From positions 62,001 to 126,000 of the forward strand of contig QQTG01000002.1 of NCBI GenBank assembly GCA_003370465.1: 64,000 nucleotides of DNA. Direction: 5' to 3'. Position numbers and translations under genes: made by a program. This stretch comes from Kangiella sp. HD9-110m-PIT-SAG07. GTDB lineage: Bacteria; Pseudomonadota; Gammaproteobacteria; Enterobacterales; Kangiellaceae. The notes below the pieces were generated by a model. That model saw only the letters and a program-made list of their open reading frames with translations. It made no database searches and had not been told where the DNA came from. Positions 6,890 to 15,323 of the stretch are shown here, one piece after another; position 1 is the stretch's first letter, and each line of letters opens with the position of its first letter.

Positions 6890-7972
6890 ATGCGTCCGAC
6901 TAAAGCTATCATCGACCTTGATGCGCTCCGCCATAACTTCAAAACCATTCAAAAGATAGCACCTGACAGTCGTGTTATTGCGGTGGTTAAAGCCGATGCT
7001 TATGGTCACGGTCTTGCCAGAATTGCTAAAGCGCTGCCAGACGCTGAAATGTTTGCGGTGGCCACTCCGCTTGAGGCTTATACGCTTCGTGACGCCGGGA
7101 TTAAACAACCTATTCTATTGCTTGAGGGCTTCTTTGAAGAAAAAGAATTACCGAGAATTGTAGACAACGAGTTGCATCTTGTCGTCCATCACAGCCCGCA
7201 AATTAGTGCTCTTAAAAGACTTAATACCAATAAAAAATTAAACATCTGGCTTAAAATCGATTCGGGCATGAACCGTCTTGGGTTTAAGGTCGAAGAGCTA
7301 CCACAAATTGAGAAAGACCTAGCAGAGGTTGAGTGTATCAACAAACCTATTCGGTTGATGTCACACTTTGCCAGTGCTGATGATCCTAAGGATAGCTTTA
7401 CTGCTCAGCAGCTGGACACTTTCCTGAAAAGCACAAAACACTTAATCTTAGAGCGCTCTATGGCTAACTCTGCTGGAATATTGGAGGCTATAAGTGCCCA
7501 TTTTGATTGGGTGCGCCCAGGTTTGATACTCTATGGCTGCTCACCTATGGTGGAAACAATTGGAGCTGACTATGGGTTACAACCAGTGATGAATCTTGAG
7601 TCGCAAATCATGTCGATTCGTCACGTTAAAAAGGGTGAGTCGACAGGGTACGGTCGCCATTGGTTTGCAGAAAAGGATACCATGATAGGTTTAGTCGCTA
7701 TTGGTTATGGCGATGGTTACCCGCGACACGCTAAAAATGGCACTCCTGTCTGGGTCAATGGTCGCACTGTGCCTTTAGTGGGCCGAGTGTCCATGGATAT
7801 GTTAGCTGTTGAGTTAGGGCCTGATCATAACGATAACATTGGTGATCGAGTTGTGTTATGGGGTAAAGAATTACCTGCTGAAATCGTCGCGGCGAATGCA
7901 GATACTATTCCTTACACATTGAGCTGTGGCGTGACCGGGCGCGTACACTTTGTTTATCGCGGAGAAGAGTAA
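6890..7972 (+). CDS. alr: Alanine racemase
   Basis: A 360-residue PLP enzyme interconverting L- and D-alanine for peptidoglycan. The PLP lysine sits in AVVKADAYGHG (about residue 34), and the second catalytic base is the tyrosine of IGYGDGYPR (near residue 255). VGRVSMDML and the C-terminal CGVTGRVHFVY are family hallmarks. It follows dnaB closely, the usual order, and its stop codon overlaps the yjbQ start by one base (TAATG), implying coupling. Confidence 0.96.
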   Translation: MRPTKAIIDLDALRHNFKTIQKIAPDSRVIAVVKADAYGHGLARIAKALPDAEMFAVATPLEAYTLRDAGIKQPILLLEGFFEEKELPRIVDNELHLVVHHSPQISALKRLNTNKKLNIWLKIDSGMNRLGFKVEELPQIEKDLAEVECINKPIRLMSHFASADDPKDSFTAQQLDTFLKSTKHLILERSMANSAGILEAISAHFDWVRPGLILYGCSPMVETIGADYGLQPVMNLESQIMSIRHVKKGESTGYGRHWFAEKDTMIGLVAIGYGDGYPRHAKNGTPVWVNGRTVPLVGRVSMDMLAVELGPDHNDNIGDRVVLWGKELPAEIVAANADTIPYTLSCGVTGRVHFVYRGEE

Positions 7973-8385
7973 TGTCGACACAAACGACTTTATCGTTAGC
8001 TACACAGGGTCAGGGTTTATATGAATTTACTCGTGATGCTGAGGCTTGGATAGATCGCCAAAAAGTATCGATGGGCGTATGCCATCTATTCGTTAAACAC
8101 ACTTCCTGTAGCCTAACCATTCAAGAGAACGCCGATCCTAGCGCGAAAGCTGATTTGGAAAACTGGCTCAACCGGCTAGTGCCGGAAAATGATCCGCTAT
8201 ATACCCATACCATGGAAGGCCCGGACGACATGCCCGCGCATATTAAAGCGATCTTGACTAACGTTTCATTGAGCATTCCAATCGTCGATGGGCGACTGGC
8301 TTTGGGAACTTGGCAAGGACTTTACCTTTGGGAACACCGACATGGCGCTCAACATCGTTCGGTAATTCTTCATATTAGTGAATAG
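7972..8385 (+). CDS. yjbQ: YjbQ family protein (UPF0047)
   Basis: A 137-residue protein with the UPF0047 signatures CHLFVKHTSCSLTIQEN, MPAHIKAIL and LGTWQGLYLWEHR, plus the conserved histidines and cysteine of the fold. E. coli YjbQ has weak thiamine-phosphate synthase activity, but the physiological role is unsettled. It shares one base with the alr stop codon and was probably carried on the same transcript. Confidence 0.92.
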   Translation: MSTQTTLSLATQGQGLYEFTRDAEAWIDRQKVSMGVCHLFVKHTSCSLTIQENADPSAKADLENWLNRLVPENDPLYTHTMEGPDDMPAHIKAILTNVSLSIPIVDGRLALGTWQGLYLWEHRHGAQHRSVILHISE

Positions 8386-8390
8386 CAAAA

Positions 8391-9092
8391 ATGAAACCTA
8401 TTATATTTTTTAGAAAATTCCATAAATGGCTTGGCTTAATCATCGGACTACAATTGTTATTATGGGTAGTGGGTGGCTTTGTTATGAGTTTCTTTGATAT
8501 TGAAGAGGTTCGTGGCGAACATCGCATTGCTGAACAAAGCCAAGCAGATCTCTCCCAACCTATATCCATCACAGTTGATGAGGCGATTGCTTCTTCTGGA
8601 TTAATTCCTGAAGAGGTACAGCTAAAGTCATGGCTGGGAAGTGCGGTTTGGCTAATTAGTCAGGGCGAGAAAAAAGCTTTGGTGAATGCACAAACCGGTG
8701 AATTAATCTCGCCCCTCGATGAGGGGACGGCTCGGCGAGTCGCTAATGCTGACTATTCAGGTAATGAGTCCATTCAGCAGGTACAGTTAATACAGGAGCC
8801 TCTAGGCGAGGTGAGGGGTAAAACCCTTCCATTGTGGCAAGTCACCTTTACTGATGATGATGCAACGCGTTTGTATATTTCTCAACAAAGTGGAGAAGTG
8901 GTGGCTCGCCGTAATGACACTTGGAGGCTGTTTGATTTCTTTTGGATGTTGCACATCATGGATTATAAAGACAGAACCGACTTCAATAACCCTTTGTTAG
9001 TCATCGCAGCTCTACTGGCGATTTTGATGAGCCTAAGTGGTTTATATTTGGTTATTAAGTTAATCTTTTTTAAGCCAAAAAGGCCACGTTAG
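8391..9092 (+). CDS. PepSY-domain membrane protein
   Basis: A 233-residue protein with an N-terminal membrane segment (WLGLIIGLQLLLWVVGGFVMSF, residues about 13-35) preceded by the KFHKW start common to PepSY membrane proteins. A periplasmic PepSY-like region follows (LPLWQVTFTDDDATRLYISQQSGEVV), then FFWMLHIMDYKDRTDFNNPL and a C-terminal membrane helix. The layout is a shortened PepSY_TM type, often linked to iron or redox envelope systems; no specific substrate can be assigned. It is six bases from yjbQ. Confidence 0.8.
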   Translation: MKPIIFFRKFHKWLGLIIGLQLLLWVVGGFVMSFFDIEEVRGEHRIAEQSQADLSQPISITVDEAIASSGLIPEEVQLKSWLGSAVWLISQGEKKALVNAQTGELISPLDEGTARRVANADYSGNESIQQVQLIQEPLGEVRGKTLPLWQVTFTDDDATRLYISQQSGEVVARRNDTWRLFDFFWMLHIMDYKDRTDFNNPLLVIAALLAILMSLSGLYLVIKLIFFKPKRPR

Positions 9093-9093
9093 A

Positions 9094-9198
9094 GTGCCTA
9101 AACATCGTCAAAACTGGAAAGCCTTAATACTCGCTATTATCGCACTGTTATTTGGGTTTTGGTTAGTTAAGTTATTGATATTTAGTTACTTGTTGTAA
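9094..9198 (+). CDS. Small single-helix membrane protein (34 aa)
   Basis: Two bases after the PepSY gene stop, a GTG opens a 34-codon frame coding PKHRQNWK followed by a hydrophobic helix ALILAIIALLFGFWLVKLLI and a short tail. Basic residues before one helix predict an N-in inner-membrane miniprotein. AAGG at 9080-9083 may serve as its ribosome binding site. Its tight spacing with the PepSY gene suggests a small partner subunit. No homology can be claimed, and such a short frame could be chance. Confidence 0.45.
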   Translation: MPKHRQNWKALILAIIALLFGFWLVKLLIFSYLL

Positions 9199-9272
9199 AT
9201 CTTTACGGTCAGTGTTGGCCTTGGGATTGACACGAATGTTTACAAATTCGTAGGATGTGGCTTTCTATTTTA

Positions 9273-9300
9273 CTTGTATCTGCCCCCGTTGCCCCCATAA
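9273..9300 (+). promoter_or_regulatory. Heat-shock (sigma-32 type) promoter of htpX
   Basis: CTTGTAT (9273-9279), a 13-base spacer, then CCCCATAA (9293-9300) closely match the sigma-32 consensus (CTTGAAA, CCCCATNT). htpX belongs to the heat-shock regulon in E. coli. Confidence 0.6.
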
Positions 9301-9337
9301 TTAATACAGTTAATTATTCTTATTTTTGGAGATCTCG

Positions 9338-10234
9338 ATGTTAAGAATCGGTTTGTTTTTATTAACCAACTTCGCCATTTTAATATTGGCCGGTACCGTT
9401 CTAAGCTTCTTTGGCTTTGATAGCATCATGGCGCAAAATGGCGTTGACCTGAATTTAACAGCACTACTGATATGGTGCGCGGTTATTGGTTTTGCGGGTT
9501 CATTTATTTCGTTGCTGGCCTCAAAGTGGATGGCGAAGAAATTTATGCACGTCCGCATGATCGACAAGCCTAGGAATGAAACCGAGCAATGGTTAGTGAG
9601 CACGGTTGAAACGTTATCTAAAGATGCTGGGGTGGGTATGCCGGAGCTTGGTATATTTCCATCGCCGCAGTCGAATGCGTTCGCTACGGGTTGGAACAAA
9701 AATAAATCGTTGGTTGCGGTCAGCGAAGGCTTGTTACAACGTATGAGTCGTGATGAAGTGCGAGCTGTTTTGGCTCATGAACTGGGTCACGTCGCGAATG
9801 GCGATATGGTGACGCTAACTTTAATTCAAGGCGTAGTGAATACTTTCGTATTGTTCTTCTCGCGGGTTATTGGTCACTTTGTAGATCGTGTGATCTTAAA
9901 GAACGAGCAAGGCCACGGCATTGGTTACTTTATATCAGTCATGGTAGCGCAAATTATTCTGACCATTTTGGCGAGCATGGTAGTGATGTGGTTCTCGCGT
10001 CGCCGGGAGTTCCGTGCTGATGAAGCTGGTGCTCAGTTAGCCGGTTCAGCAGCCATGATAGGCGCCTTGGAAAAGTTAAAAGCTGAGTATAATATGCCCT
10101 CGGATATGGGCGAAACCTTTACCGCTTTCGGCCTAAAGAACGGGCGTACCGGTTCTTTCCAAGAAAAGTTTGGTCATCTGTTTATGTCGCACCCACCTTT
10201 GGATGCACGTATAGCCGCATTGCGTAATCAGTAG
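9338..10234 (+). CDS. htpX: Protease HtpX (membrane zinc metalloprotease)
   Basis: The 298-residue product starts MLRIGLFLLTNFAILIL (a membrane helix), has a second helix, and carries the zinc motif HELGHVANGD with a downstream RRREFRADEAGA glutamate ligand region. HtpX is an inner-membrane M48 peptidase involved in membrane protein quality control with FtsH. GGAG eight bases before the ATG at 9338 sets the start; a TTG four codons earlier lies within that Shine-Dalgarno region and is not used. Preceded by a heat-shock type promoter and closed by a terminator. Confidence 0.95.
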   Translation: MLRIGLFLLTNFAILILAGTVLSFFGFDSIMAQNGVDLNLTALLIWCAVIGFAGSFISLLASKWMAKKFMHVRMIDKPRNETEQWLVSTVETLSKDAGVGMPELGIFPSPQSNAFATGWNKNKSLVAVSEGLLQRMSRDEVRAVLAHELGHVANGDMVTLTLIQGVVNTFVLFFSRVIGHFVDRVILKNEQGHGIGYFISVMVAQIILTILASMVVMWFSRRREFRADEAGAQLAGSAAMIGALEKLKAEYNMPSDMGETFTAFGLKNGRTGSFQEKFGHLFMSHPPLDARIAALRNQ

Positions 10235-10262
10235 CCTGATTAGTTGCAGCAAGTATAAAAAG

Positions 10263-10289
10263 AAACGGGCGCTCAGCCCGTTTTTTTTT
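10263..10289 (+). terminator. Terminator after htpX
   Basis: AAACGGGC-GCTCA-GCCCGTTT followed by nine T residues in total. Confidence 0.9.
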
Positions 10290-10305
10290 ATGCGTGATTT
10301 ACAAT

Positions 10306-10902
10306 TTAATCTTGCGCAAGAAAGGGTTTATTACCAAAAATATCGTTTATAAGCTCAGTCACCGATACGTCACTATTATTGGCTCTCGCGTAAGTGCGAA
10401 GACCCATCAGCTGCATTTGTAGATAGCGAGCTAAGCGTGCAGTATCTTCTCCTTTAGATAGCTCTCCACATTTCTTCGCATCGTTAAGTATATCTTGCAT
10501 AGCGGTCTCTATGACAGTTAGCAATCGCTTGGCTTCGGATAATAGCTCACCATTGTCATCGGTTAATTCGGAGATGGTTTTAACCAGCATACACATGCCG
10601 CTTGGAGCAGTGTGTTTACTATCGATAACGGCGCTGTTAAAAAACAATTTTAGGGCGTTTATTGGGGATGTTGTATTCTGGCTATAAGCGGTTAATTGAG
10701 CGAGGCTCATATCAGCATAATACTGCAAGACTTCCTTAAAGAGCCCTTCTTTACTTCCAAAGGTAGCGTAAATACTGCCCGGCCTCATATCAATGACTTC
10801 TTGTAGATTGCGCATAGATGTTGCGTGGAAGCCTTTTTCCCAATACAAATCAGTCGCTTTTTTCACTACAGCTTGGCGATCAAACTTGGCAGCTTTAGTC
10901 AC
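10306..10902 (-). CDS. TetR/AcrR family transcriptional regulator
   Basis: A 198-residue repressor-type protein. Residues about 8-55 are the TetR helix-turn-helix (AVVKKATDLYWEKGFHATS, then MRPGSIYATFGSKEGLFKEV). The variable C-terminal part would bind an unknown effector. It is divergent from a CMD-family gene, with two palindromic operators between them, so it most likely represses itself and that neighbour. The PGSIYATFGSKEGLF helix is typical of the subgroup that includes NemR-like regulators; the ligand cannot be inferred. Confidence 0.9.
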   Translation of the reverse strand: MTKAAKFDRQAVVKKATDLYWEKGFHATSMRNLQEVIDMRPGSIYATFGSKEGLFKEVLQYYADMSLAQLTAYSQNTTSPINALKLFFNSAVIDSKHTAPSGMCMLVKTISELTDDNGELLSEAKRLLTVIETAMQDILNDAKKCGELSKGEDTARLARYLQMQLMGLRTYARANNSDVSVTELINDIFGNKPFLAQD

Positions 10903-10926
10903 TAGCGATACTCCGAGCAGAATTTA

Positions 10927-10964
10927 TTGAACGATTGTTCAATTTTAGCTTGAACGATCGTTCA
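10927..10964. promoter_or_regulatory. Two TetR-type operators
   Basis: TTGAACGATTGTTCAA (10927-10942) and the perfect palindrome TGAACGATCGTTCA (10951-10964) share the TGAACGAT half-site. Their centres are 23 bases apart, about two helical turns. The second overlaps the -35 box of the CMD gene promoter. Confidence 0.82.
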
Positions 10965-10978
10965 GATCCAGTTATATT
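10950..10978 (+). promoter_or_regulatory. Promoter of the CMD-family gene
   Basis: TTGAAC (10950-10955), 17 bases, TATATT (10973-10978). The -35 box is part of the second palindromic operator, so a bound TetR dimer would block RNA polymerase. Confidence 0.7.
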
Positions 10979-11032
10979 GATCACATCACGTCGTTCTTTC
11001 ATTGTGAAGAAACAGATTAATTGGAGAAAAAT

Positions 11033-11581
11033 ATGAGTCAATTTAAATTTCATGACACAAATTCTGCGCCAGAAGACAGCAAACCATTGTTAGAAAAATC
11101 AGAAAAAGCTTATGGCATGATCCCGAACCTACATGCTGTTATGGCTGAGGCTCCGGGAATCTTAGAGGGTTACCAAACACTTCATGAGTTATTCGCGAAT
11201 AGTTCATTTGATGCTGATGAGCTGACTGTGGTCTGGCAAACGATTAATGTTGAGCATGAGTGTACTTACTGTGTACCTGCTCATACTGGTATCGCTCATT
11301 CGATGGATGTTGACGCGGGTTTGATTGAAGCATTACGTAACCGAGAGTCCATGCCTACAGAAAAGTTGCAGGTGTTGCACGACACAACTCTTAATATAGT
11401 TCGCAATCGTGGCAAAATCGGTGAAGAAGCGCTCAATAAGTTTTATGATGCCGGCTATGGTCAACAGCAAGTATTAGAGATTATTTTGGGGGTTTCACAG
11501 AAGGTTATGAGTAATTACGTTAACCATATTGCTGAAACACCGGTTGATGATGCTTTCAAAAAGTTTGACTGGAAACCATAG
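11033..11581 (+). CDS. Carboxymuconolactone decarboxylase/AhpD-like protein
   Basis: A 182-residue protein with the AhpD-type redox motif EHECTYCVPAH: paired cysteines with glutamate before and histidine after. It is an all-helical CMD domain with GYQTLHELFANSSFDADEL before the motif and EIILGVSQKVMSNYVNHIA after it. Such proteins often act as peroxidatic or thiol-reductive detoxification enzymes and are commonly controlled by a neighbouring TetR regulator, as here. The start is the ATG at 11033 after TTGGAG; a TTG inside that Shine-Dalgarno was rejected. The true substrate is unknown. Confidence 0.88.
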   Translation: MSQFKFHDTNSAPEDSKPLLEKSEKAYGMIPNLHAVMAEAPGILEGYQTLHELFANSSFDADELTVVWQTINVEHECTYCVPAHTGIAHSMDVDAGLIEALRNRESMPTEKLQVLHDTTLNIVRNRGKIGEEALNKFYDAGYGQQQVLEIILGVSQKVMSNYVNHIAETPVDDAFKKFDWKP

Positions 11582-11596
11582 GCAGTCTTTGAAGAT

Positions 11597-11621
11597 AAAA
11601 AGGGGCAAAAGCCCCTTTTTT
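11597..11621 (+). terminator. Terminator after the CMD gene
   Basis: AAAAAGGGGC-AAAA-GCCCCTTTTTT, nearly symmetric, so it can also end the convergent DUF2799 gene. Confidence 0.88.
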
Positions 11622-11650
11622 ATTCGTTATGATTTAATCGTGATAATTTA

Positions 11651-12205
11651 TTAATGGTAAGGTCGGTAACGATTAATTAAATCATCAACGTCATTGCGCT
11701 CGCGCTCGAGTGAGCTAATGTCGTGATCTAGGTCTTCTAACTCGTTATCAATACGTTTCTTTTCTTCTTCGTCTTCAACCCGTCGGTACACTTCACTGAG
11801 TATGTCGTGTTCCTTTTGGGCTTCGCTGAGCTCATGCTGGATATCATCAAAGCGAACCTCCAAGCCCTGGAGTAAGCCATCATAATACTGTGGAAACTGC
11901 TGTTCATGGCAGCTTAAATTAGGGTGGTTGCCTCGAACACCCCTATTATAACCATTGCTTGAAGTACAGTAGCGCTGTAGGCCATCTTGCCTTCCTTGCT
12001 CATAAGCTAGTCGATCTAATTCAACACCATATTCGATACAAGAAGACTCATGGTTTAAAATATAATCCTTATCGCGCCCAGACTTACCATCCTGATAGCC
12101 GATTTGTTCCCAGTTTCCTGAAATACACTCCGTTTCAGAGAGCGTGGCACAGCCAGACATAAAGCTGACCAGAGTTATAGCAGTGCAAAAAAATATTCTT
12201 GTCAT
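11651..12205 (-). CDS. DUF2799 family lipoprotein
   Basis: A 184-residue product with a lipoprotein signal (SFMSGC, cysteine about residue 19). The DUF2799 region contains WEQIGYQDGKSGRD, AYEQGRQDGLQRYC and the paired G-x-x-D-G motifs, and ends in a long charged coiled coil (residues about 120-178, rich in E, D and R). Family members are outer-envelope lipoproteins of unknown function. Monocistronic and convergent with the CMD gene. Confidence 0.82.
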   Translation of the reverse strand: MTRIFFCTAITLVSFMSGCATLSETECISGNWEQIGYQDGKSGRDKDYILNHESSCIEYGVELDRLAYEQGRQDGLQRYCTSSNGYNRGVRGNHPNLSCHEQQFPQYYDGLLQGLEVRFDDIQHELSEAQKEHDILSEVYRRVEDEEEKKRIDNELEDLDHDISSLERERNDVDDLINRYRPYH

Positions 12206-12342
12206 GAGTTTTCCGCTAGTTTTTCATTATTATAAGCCAGACCTCTTATTATTTTAGTATCAAAATTGTGCAAAGTTAGAGTCTGAGCTGAAAGCATCAT
12301 ATAATACCGCCACAAAGTTTGAATTCCTAGAAAGTATTTATT

Positions 12343-13314
12343 GTGATAGCACCGTTAGACCGAAAAATTTGTATCGCCCCCATGCTTGATTGGACGGACC
12401 GTCATCAACGACGCTTTATGCGCTGTATTACTAAACATGCGGTACTTTATACTGAGATGATTACTACAGGAGCCATTATCCATGGCGGTGAAGAACGTCA
12501 TTTAAAGTACAATGATGAAGAGCACCCAGTTGCGATACAGCTCGGCGGCAGTGACCCCAAAGATTTAGCTCATTGCGCAAAAGTCTGTGAAGATTATGGT
12601 TACGATGAGATCAACCTCAATGTCGGCTGTCCGAGTGATCGTGTACAGAACGGACGTTTTGGAGCGTGCTTAATGGCAGAGCCCGACTTGGTTGCAGAAT
12701 GTATGGCGGCAATGTCAGATGTGGTCAACATTCCGACCACCGTTAAGACGCGAATCGGTATCGACGATTTAGACTCATACCAACATTTACATACATTCAT
12801 TGATACAGTGCGTAAAGCTGGGGTTAAAACGTTTATTATTCACGCTCGAAAAGCCTGGTTGTCGGGGTTAAGTCCGAAAGAGAATAGAGAAGTTCCTCCC
12901 TTAAAATACGATGTTGCTTATCAAGTAAAAAAAGACTTCCCTGATTTAGAAATTATCGTCAACGGTGGTGTGACTACGTTAGAGCAGACGAAAGAGCATA
13001 TGCAGTATTTAGACGGCGCCATGATCGGCCGTGAGGCTTATCATAACCCGTACTTTCTTGCTGAAATCGATAATCAGTTTTATGGCCAAAGTTACGATAT
13101 ACCGAGCCGTATTGAAGTTGCAGAGGAGTATTGTAACTATATCCAAAACCAACTGGATCAAGATGTGTACCTAGGGCATATGACTCGTCATATTTTAGGT
13201 CTATTCTATGCACAGCCTAGAGGAAAGTTATGGCGCAGGCATTTAAGCGAAAACGCTTATAAGAAAGGCGCTGGTCTCGAAGTGGTAGAAGATGCGCTGG
13301 AATTATTTAGGTAG
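12343..13314 (+). CDS. dusA: tRNA-dihydrouridine(20/20a) synthase
   Basis: A 323-residue flavoprotein that reduces uridines in the tRNA D-loop. It starts at a GTG (MIAPLDRKICIAPMLDWTDRH) and shows LNVGCPSDRVQNGRFGACLM (Cys96 region), the FMN-phosphate site IIVNGG, and IGREAYHNPY. The sequence details (MLDWTDRHQRRFMR, YTEMITTGAI) match the DusA branch rather than DusB or DusC. Only a weak Shine-Dalgarno is visible, so the exact start is less certain than the identity. Confidence 0.95.
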   Translation: MIAPLDRKICIAPMLDWTDRHQRRFMRCITKHAVLYTEMITTGAIIHGGEERHLKYNDEEHPVAIQLGGSDPKDLAHCAKVCEDYGYDEINLNVGCPSDRVQNGRFGACLMAEPDLVAECMAAMSDVVNIPTTVKTRIGIDDLDSYQHLHTFIDTVRKAGVKTFIIHARKAWLSGLSPKENREVPPLKYDVAYQVKKDFPDLEIIVNGGVTTLEQTKEHMQYLDGAMIGREAYHNPYFLAEIDNQFYGQSYDIPSRIEVAEEYCNYIQNQLDQDVYLGHMTRHILGLFYAQPRGKLWRRHLSENAYKKGAGLEVVEDALELFR

Positions 13315-13373
13315 TTTAATTTAATCGCTTAATTTAAACCACTAAACTTAGATAACGTAATAAGGACTCATGG

Positions 13374-14357
13374 ATGAAAAAAGTAACATTCTTAGTATTA
13401 TTTTTGCTTGTCATGCTTTTGTTATTAGTTTTAGGAAGTTTTCTTTATTTCTCCAAAGAGCCACAAACAAAAGCCTCAGAAAAGAGCACTAAGATTGGTA
13501 CGTTAGGGGATTCTTCTGAGAGGTCGGAGAATTCCTTTACAGTTAAAGAACCTGCTAGTAGCACTGAAGGTGAAGCCACTATAAATGTTAGTGAAGGTGA
13601 CGAAAATGATCGTCAGCTTGCATGTTTAGAGCGCTTTCGGTCACAATCCGAATGGAAAGAAATCGAAGCTATTTTGAGTTCAATCTATATGAATGGAGAA
13701 GAGGCCGCTGGGCAAGGAGTATATCAGCAGATGCCTCTTGAGGCTGTTAAGTCCTATGCCGACTCAGGTGATAAAAGCGCTATGCTGCATTACGGTTCAG
13801 AGCTAATGTGGAAATCGGCGTTTGGTGTGCATATTAACCCAATAAACCGTAACCCCGGAGAAAGTACCGAGGCTATGGGGGAAAGAGCAAAAAAGCATCA
13901 GCCAGATCTAGAGCGTTTTTACGAAGGCGTTGGCTATGCTTACCAGGCTGCTGTTTTAGGTAAGCTTGGAGCTACGATGGAAATAAGCTCGTTAAGCAAG
14001 GGGCTTCTACGCAAAATGGTTAGAACTGGACAGCCAAAAAAAAGTATTTTAGAGGTGTTCGTCCAGCGTCAAGCCTATCTTAATCTTATGCAGAAAGTAC
14101 ATCAGAATGATGAAGTTTTGTTAGCATTTTTTTCCTCTAGTGACGAGCTTCAAGAAGACTTAGATCTCTTGTTCCAAGAGGTTGAGATTAAACCTAACAA
14201 GTTAGCGCAGATAAAAGCTAAAATTGGGCAAGAGTCAAAAAGGCTTATTGAGCAATGGGAAAAAGATAGAAGTCGTATCGGGCTCACTATATACCCTGAG
14301 CTTATGCCTAAAAGATTAGCAGTATTCTTTGGAAAAATGGAACGGGAGTGCAGGTAG
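13374..14357 (+). CDS. Membrane-anchored periplasmic protein, paralog 1 of 3
   Basis: A 327-residue protein of no family I can name. An N-terminal helix (MKKVTFLVLFLLVMLLLLVLG) anchors it, a low-complexity linker runs to residue 80, and then an all-helical domain contains Sel1-like pieces (AVKSYADSGDKSAMLHYGSE; YAYQAAVLGKLGATMEISSL). It has only two cysteines: C83 at the start of the domain (LACLERF) and one at the very C-terminus (ERECR), positions shared with the two paralogs that follow, suggesting a periplasmic disulfide clamp. First gene of a three-gene tandem set. Confidence 0.75.
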   Translation: MKKVTFLVLFLLVMLLLLVLGSFLYFSKEPQTKASEKSTKIGTLGDSSERSENSFTVKEPASSTEGEATINVSEGDENDRQLACLERFRSQSEWKEIEAILSSIYMNGEEAAGQGVYQQMPLEAVKSYADSGDKSAMLHYGSELMWKSAFGVHINPINRNPGESTEAMGERAKKHQPDLERFYEGVGYAYQAAVLGKLGATMEISSLSKGLLRKMVRTGQPKKSILEVFVQRQAYLNLMQKVHQNDEVLLAFFSSSDELQEDLDLLFQEVEIKPNKLAQIKAKIGQESKRLIEQWEKDRSRIGLTIYPELMPKRLAVFFGKMERECR

Positions 14358-14361
14358 TTCT

Positions 14362-15309
14362 ATGAAAAAATACAGCTTATTAAGTATGGTAGTTCTTCTT
14401 TTCGTGGCTTCTGGGTTATTGTATGAGCTCTACAGTGATGAGCATCAAAGTCAAAGTGGAAATAGTCATGTTCAAATAGAAGAGTCAGTTGAGCCAGCCC
14501 AAGAGCAATCAGCTGAAGAAGAAATAGTTGCCAGTGACGTAAAAAAGAAAAATAGTGCTTTCGGTTTTGAGGCTTGCCTGAAAAAAGAAGGGTTACGCGA
14601 GGAGTTTTTAAAGATATATCAAAAGTTGGAGTCTTTGGGCTTAAGCGGTACTCAATTGGCTGGTCAGGGAAGCTATCAGCAAATGCCTCTGGAAAGCTTA
14701 CGTTCTTATGCACAAGCGAATGATGTAAACGCCATGTATTTGTATGGCTTAGAAACCATGTATAAAGCGTCATTAGGAATTTATATGACTCTGAGTTATC
14801 ACGAAGAGTCTGATGCAGAAAATATCAGTGAGCGAGCGAGAAACCACAATTTTGATAAGAAATTATTTAACGAAGGTAAACGGTATTTATACCAGGCAGC
14901 TGTACAGGGGAAGGTTATCGGCCTGGGTGAAATTTCAGCTTTGCATCGGCTTGGGGCGGAAAAGTTATCAAAACAAGACGTGAAAAGTGAAGTCTTACAC
15001 CAATTTGTAGCGGAGGGTTTTGCTTATACCTTGTTAGCTAAAGATATCGTTCGGGACGATGAATTTCTGATTGATGAAATAGGACTTAAAAGTAAAACCT
15101 TCGAGCGTTACTTAAAACAAGCTTTACCCGGGACAAAAATTGAACAGATAAAGTCGGAGCTGAAGAAGGCATCAGAGGAAAGTTATTTAAGGTTGAAAGA
15201 TCGCTGGGATGTAGATAGAACCTACCAAGGTTTAGAGGTTTACCCAGATATTTTTACCGAGAGCGAAGAGCAGTTTTACACAGTAACAATCGAAAATAAG
15301 TGTGGATAA
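14362..15309 (+). CDS. Membrane-anchored periplasmic protein, paralog 2 of 3
   Basis: A 315-residue protein starting at the ATG at 14362, four bases after the stop of paralog 1, with AGGTAG as ribosome binding site; a start further upstream would overlap paralog 1. It has an N-terminal membrane helix (YSLLSMVVLLFVASGLL), an acidic linker, then the same helical domain (GQGSYQQMPLESLRSYAQ, AMYLYGLETMYKAS, YLYQAAVQGKVIGLGEISAL) and a cysteine pair at EACLKKE and the C-terminal NKCG. Divergent from its neighbours at roughly a third identity by eye. Confidence 0.72.
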   Translation: MKKYSLLSMVVLLFVASGLLYELYSDEHQSQSGNSHVQIEESVEPAQEQSAEEEIVASDVKKKNSAFGFEACLKKEGLREEFLKIYQKLESLGLSGTQLAGQGSYQQMPLESLRSYAQANDVNAMYLYGLETMYKASLGIYMTLSYHEESDAENISERARNHNFDKKLFNEGKRYLYQAAVQGKVIGLGEISALHRLGAEKLSKQDVKSEVLHQFVAEGFAYTLLAKDIVRDDEFLIDEIGLKSKTFERYLKQALPGTKIEQIKSELKKASEESYLRLKDRWDVDRTYQGLEVYPDIFTESEEQFYTVTIENKCG

Positions 15310-15323
15310 GGACAAAAAGTAAA

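Noticed and set aside
8375-8572. Minus-strand frame overlapping yjbQ and PepSY genes
   Set aside because: Lies antisense to two well-supported genes; no start signal.
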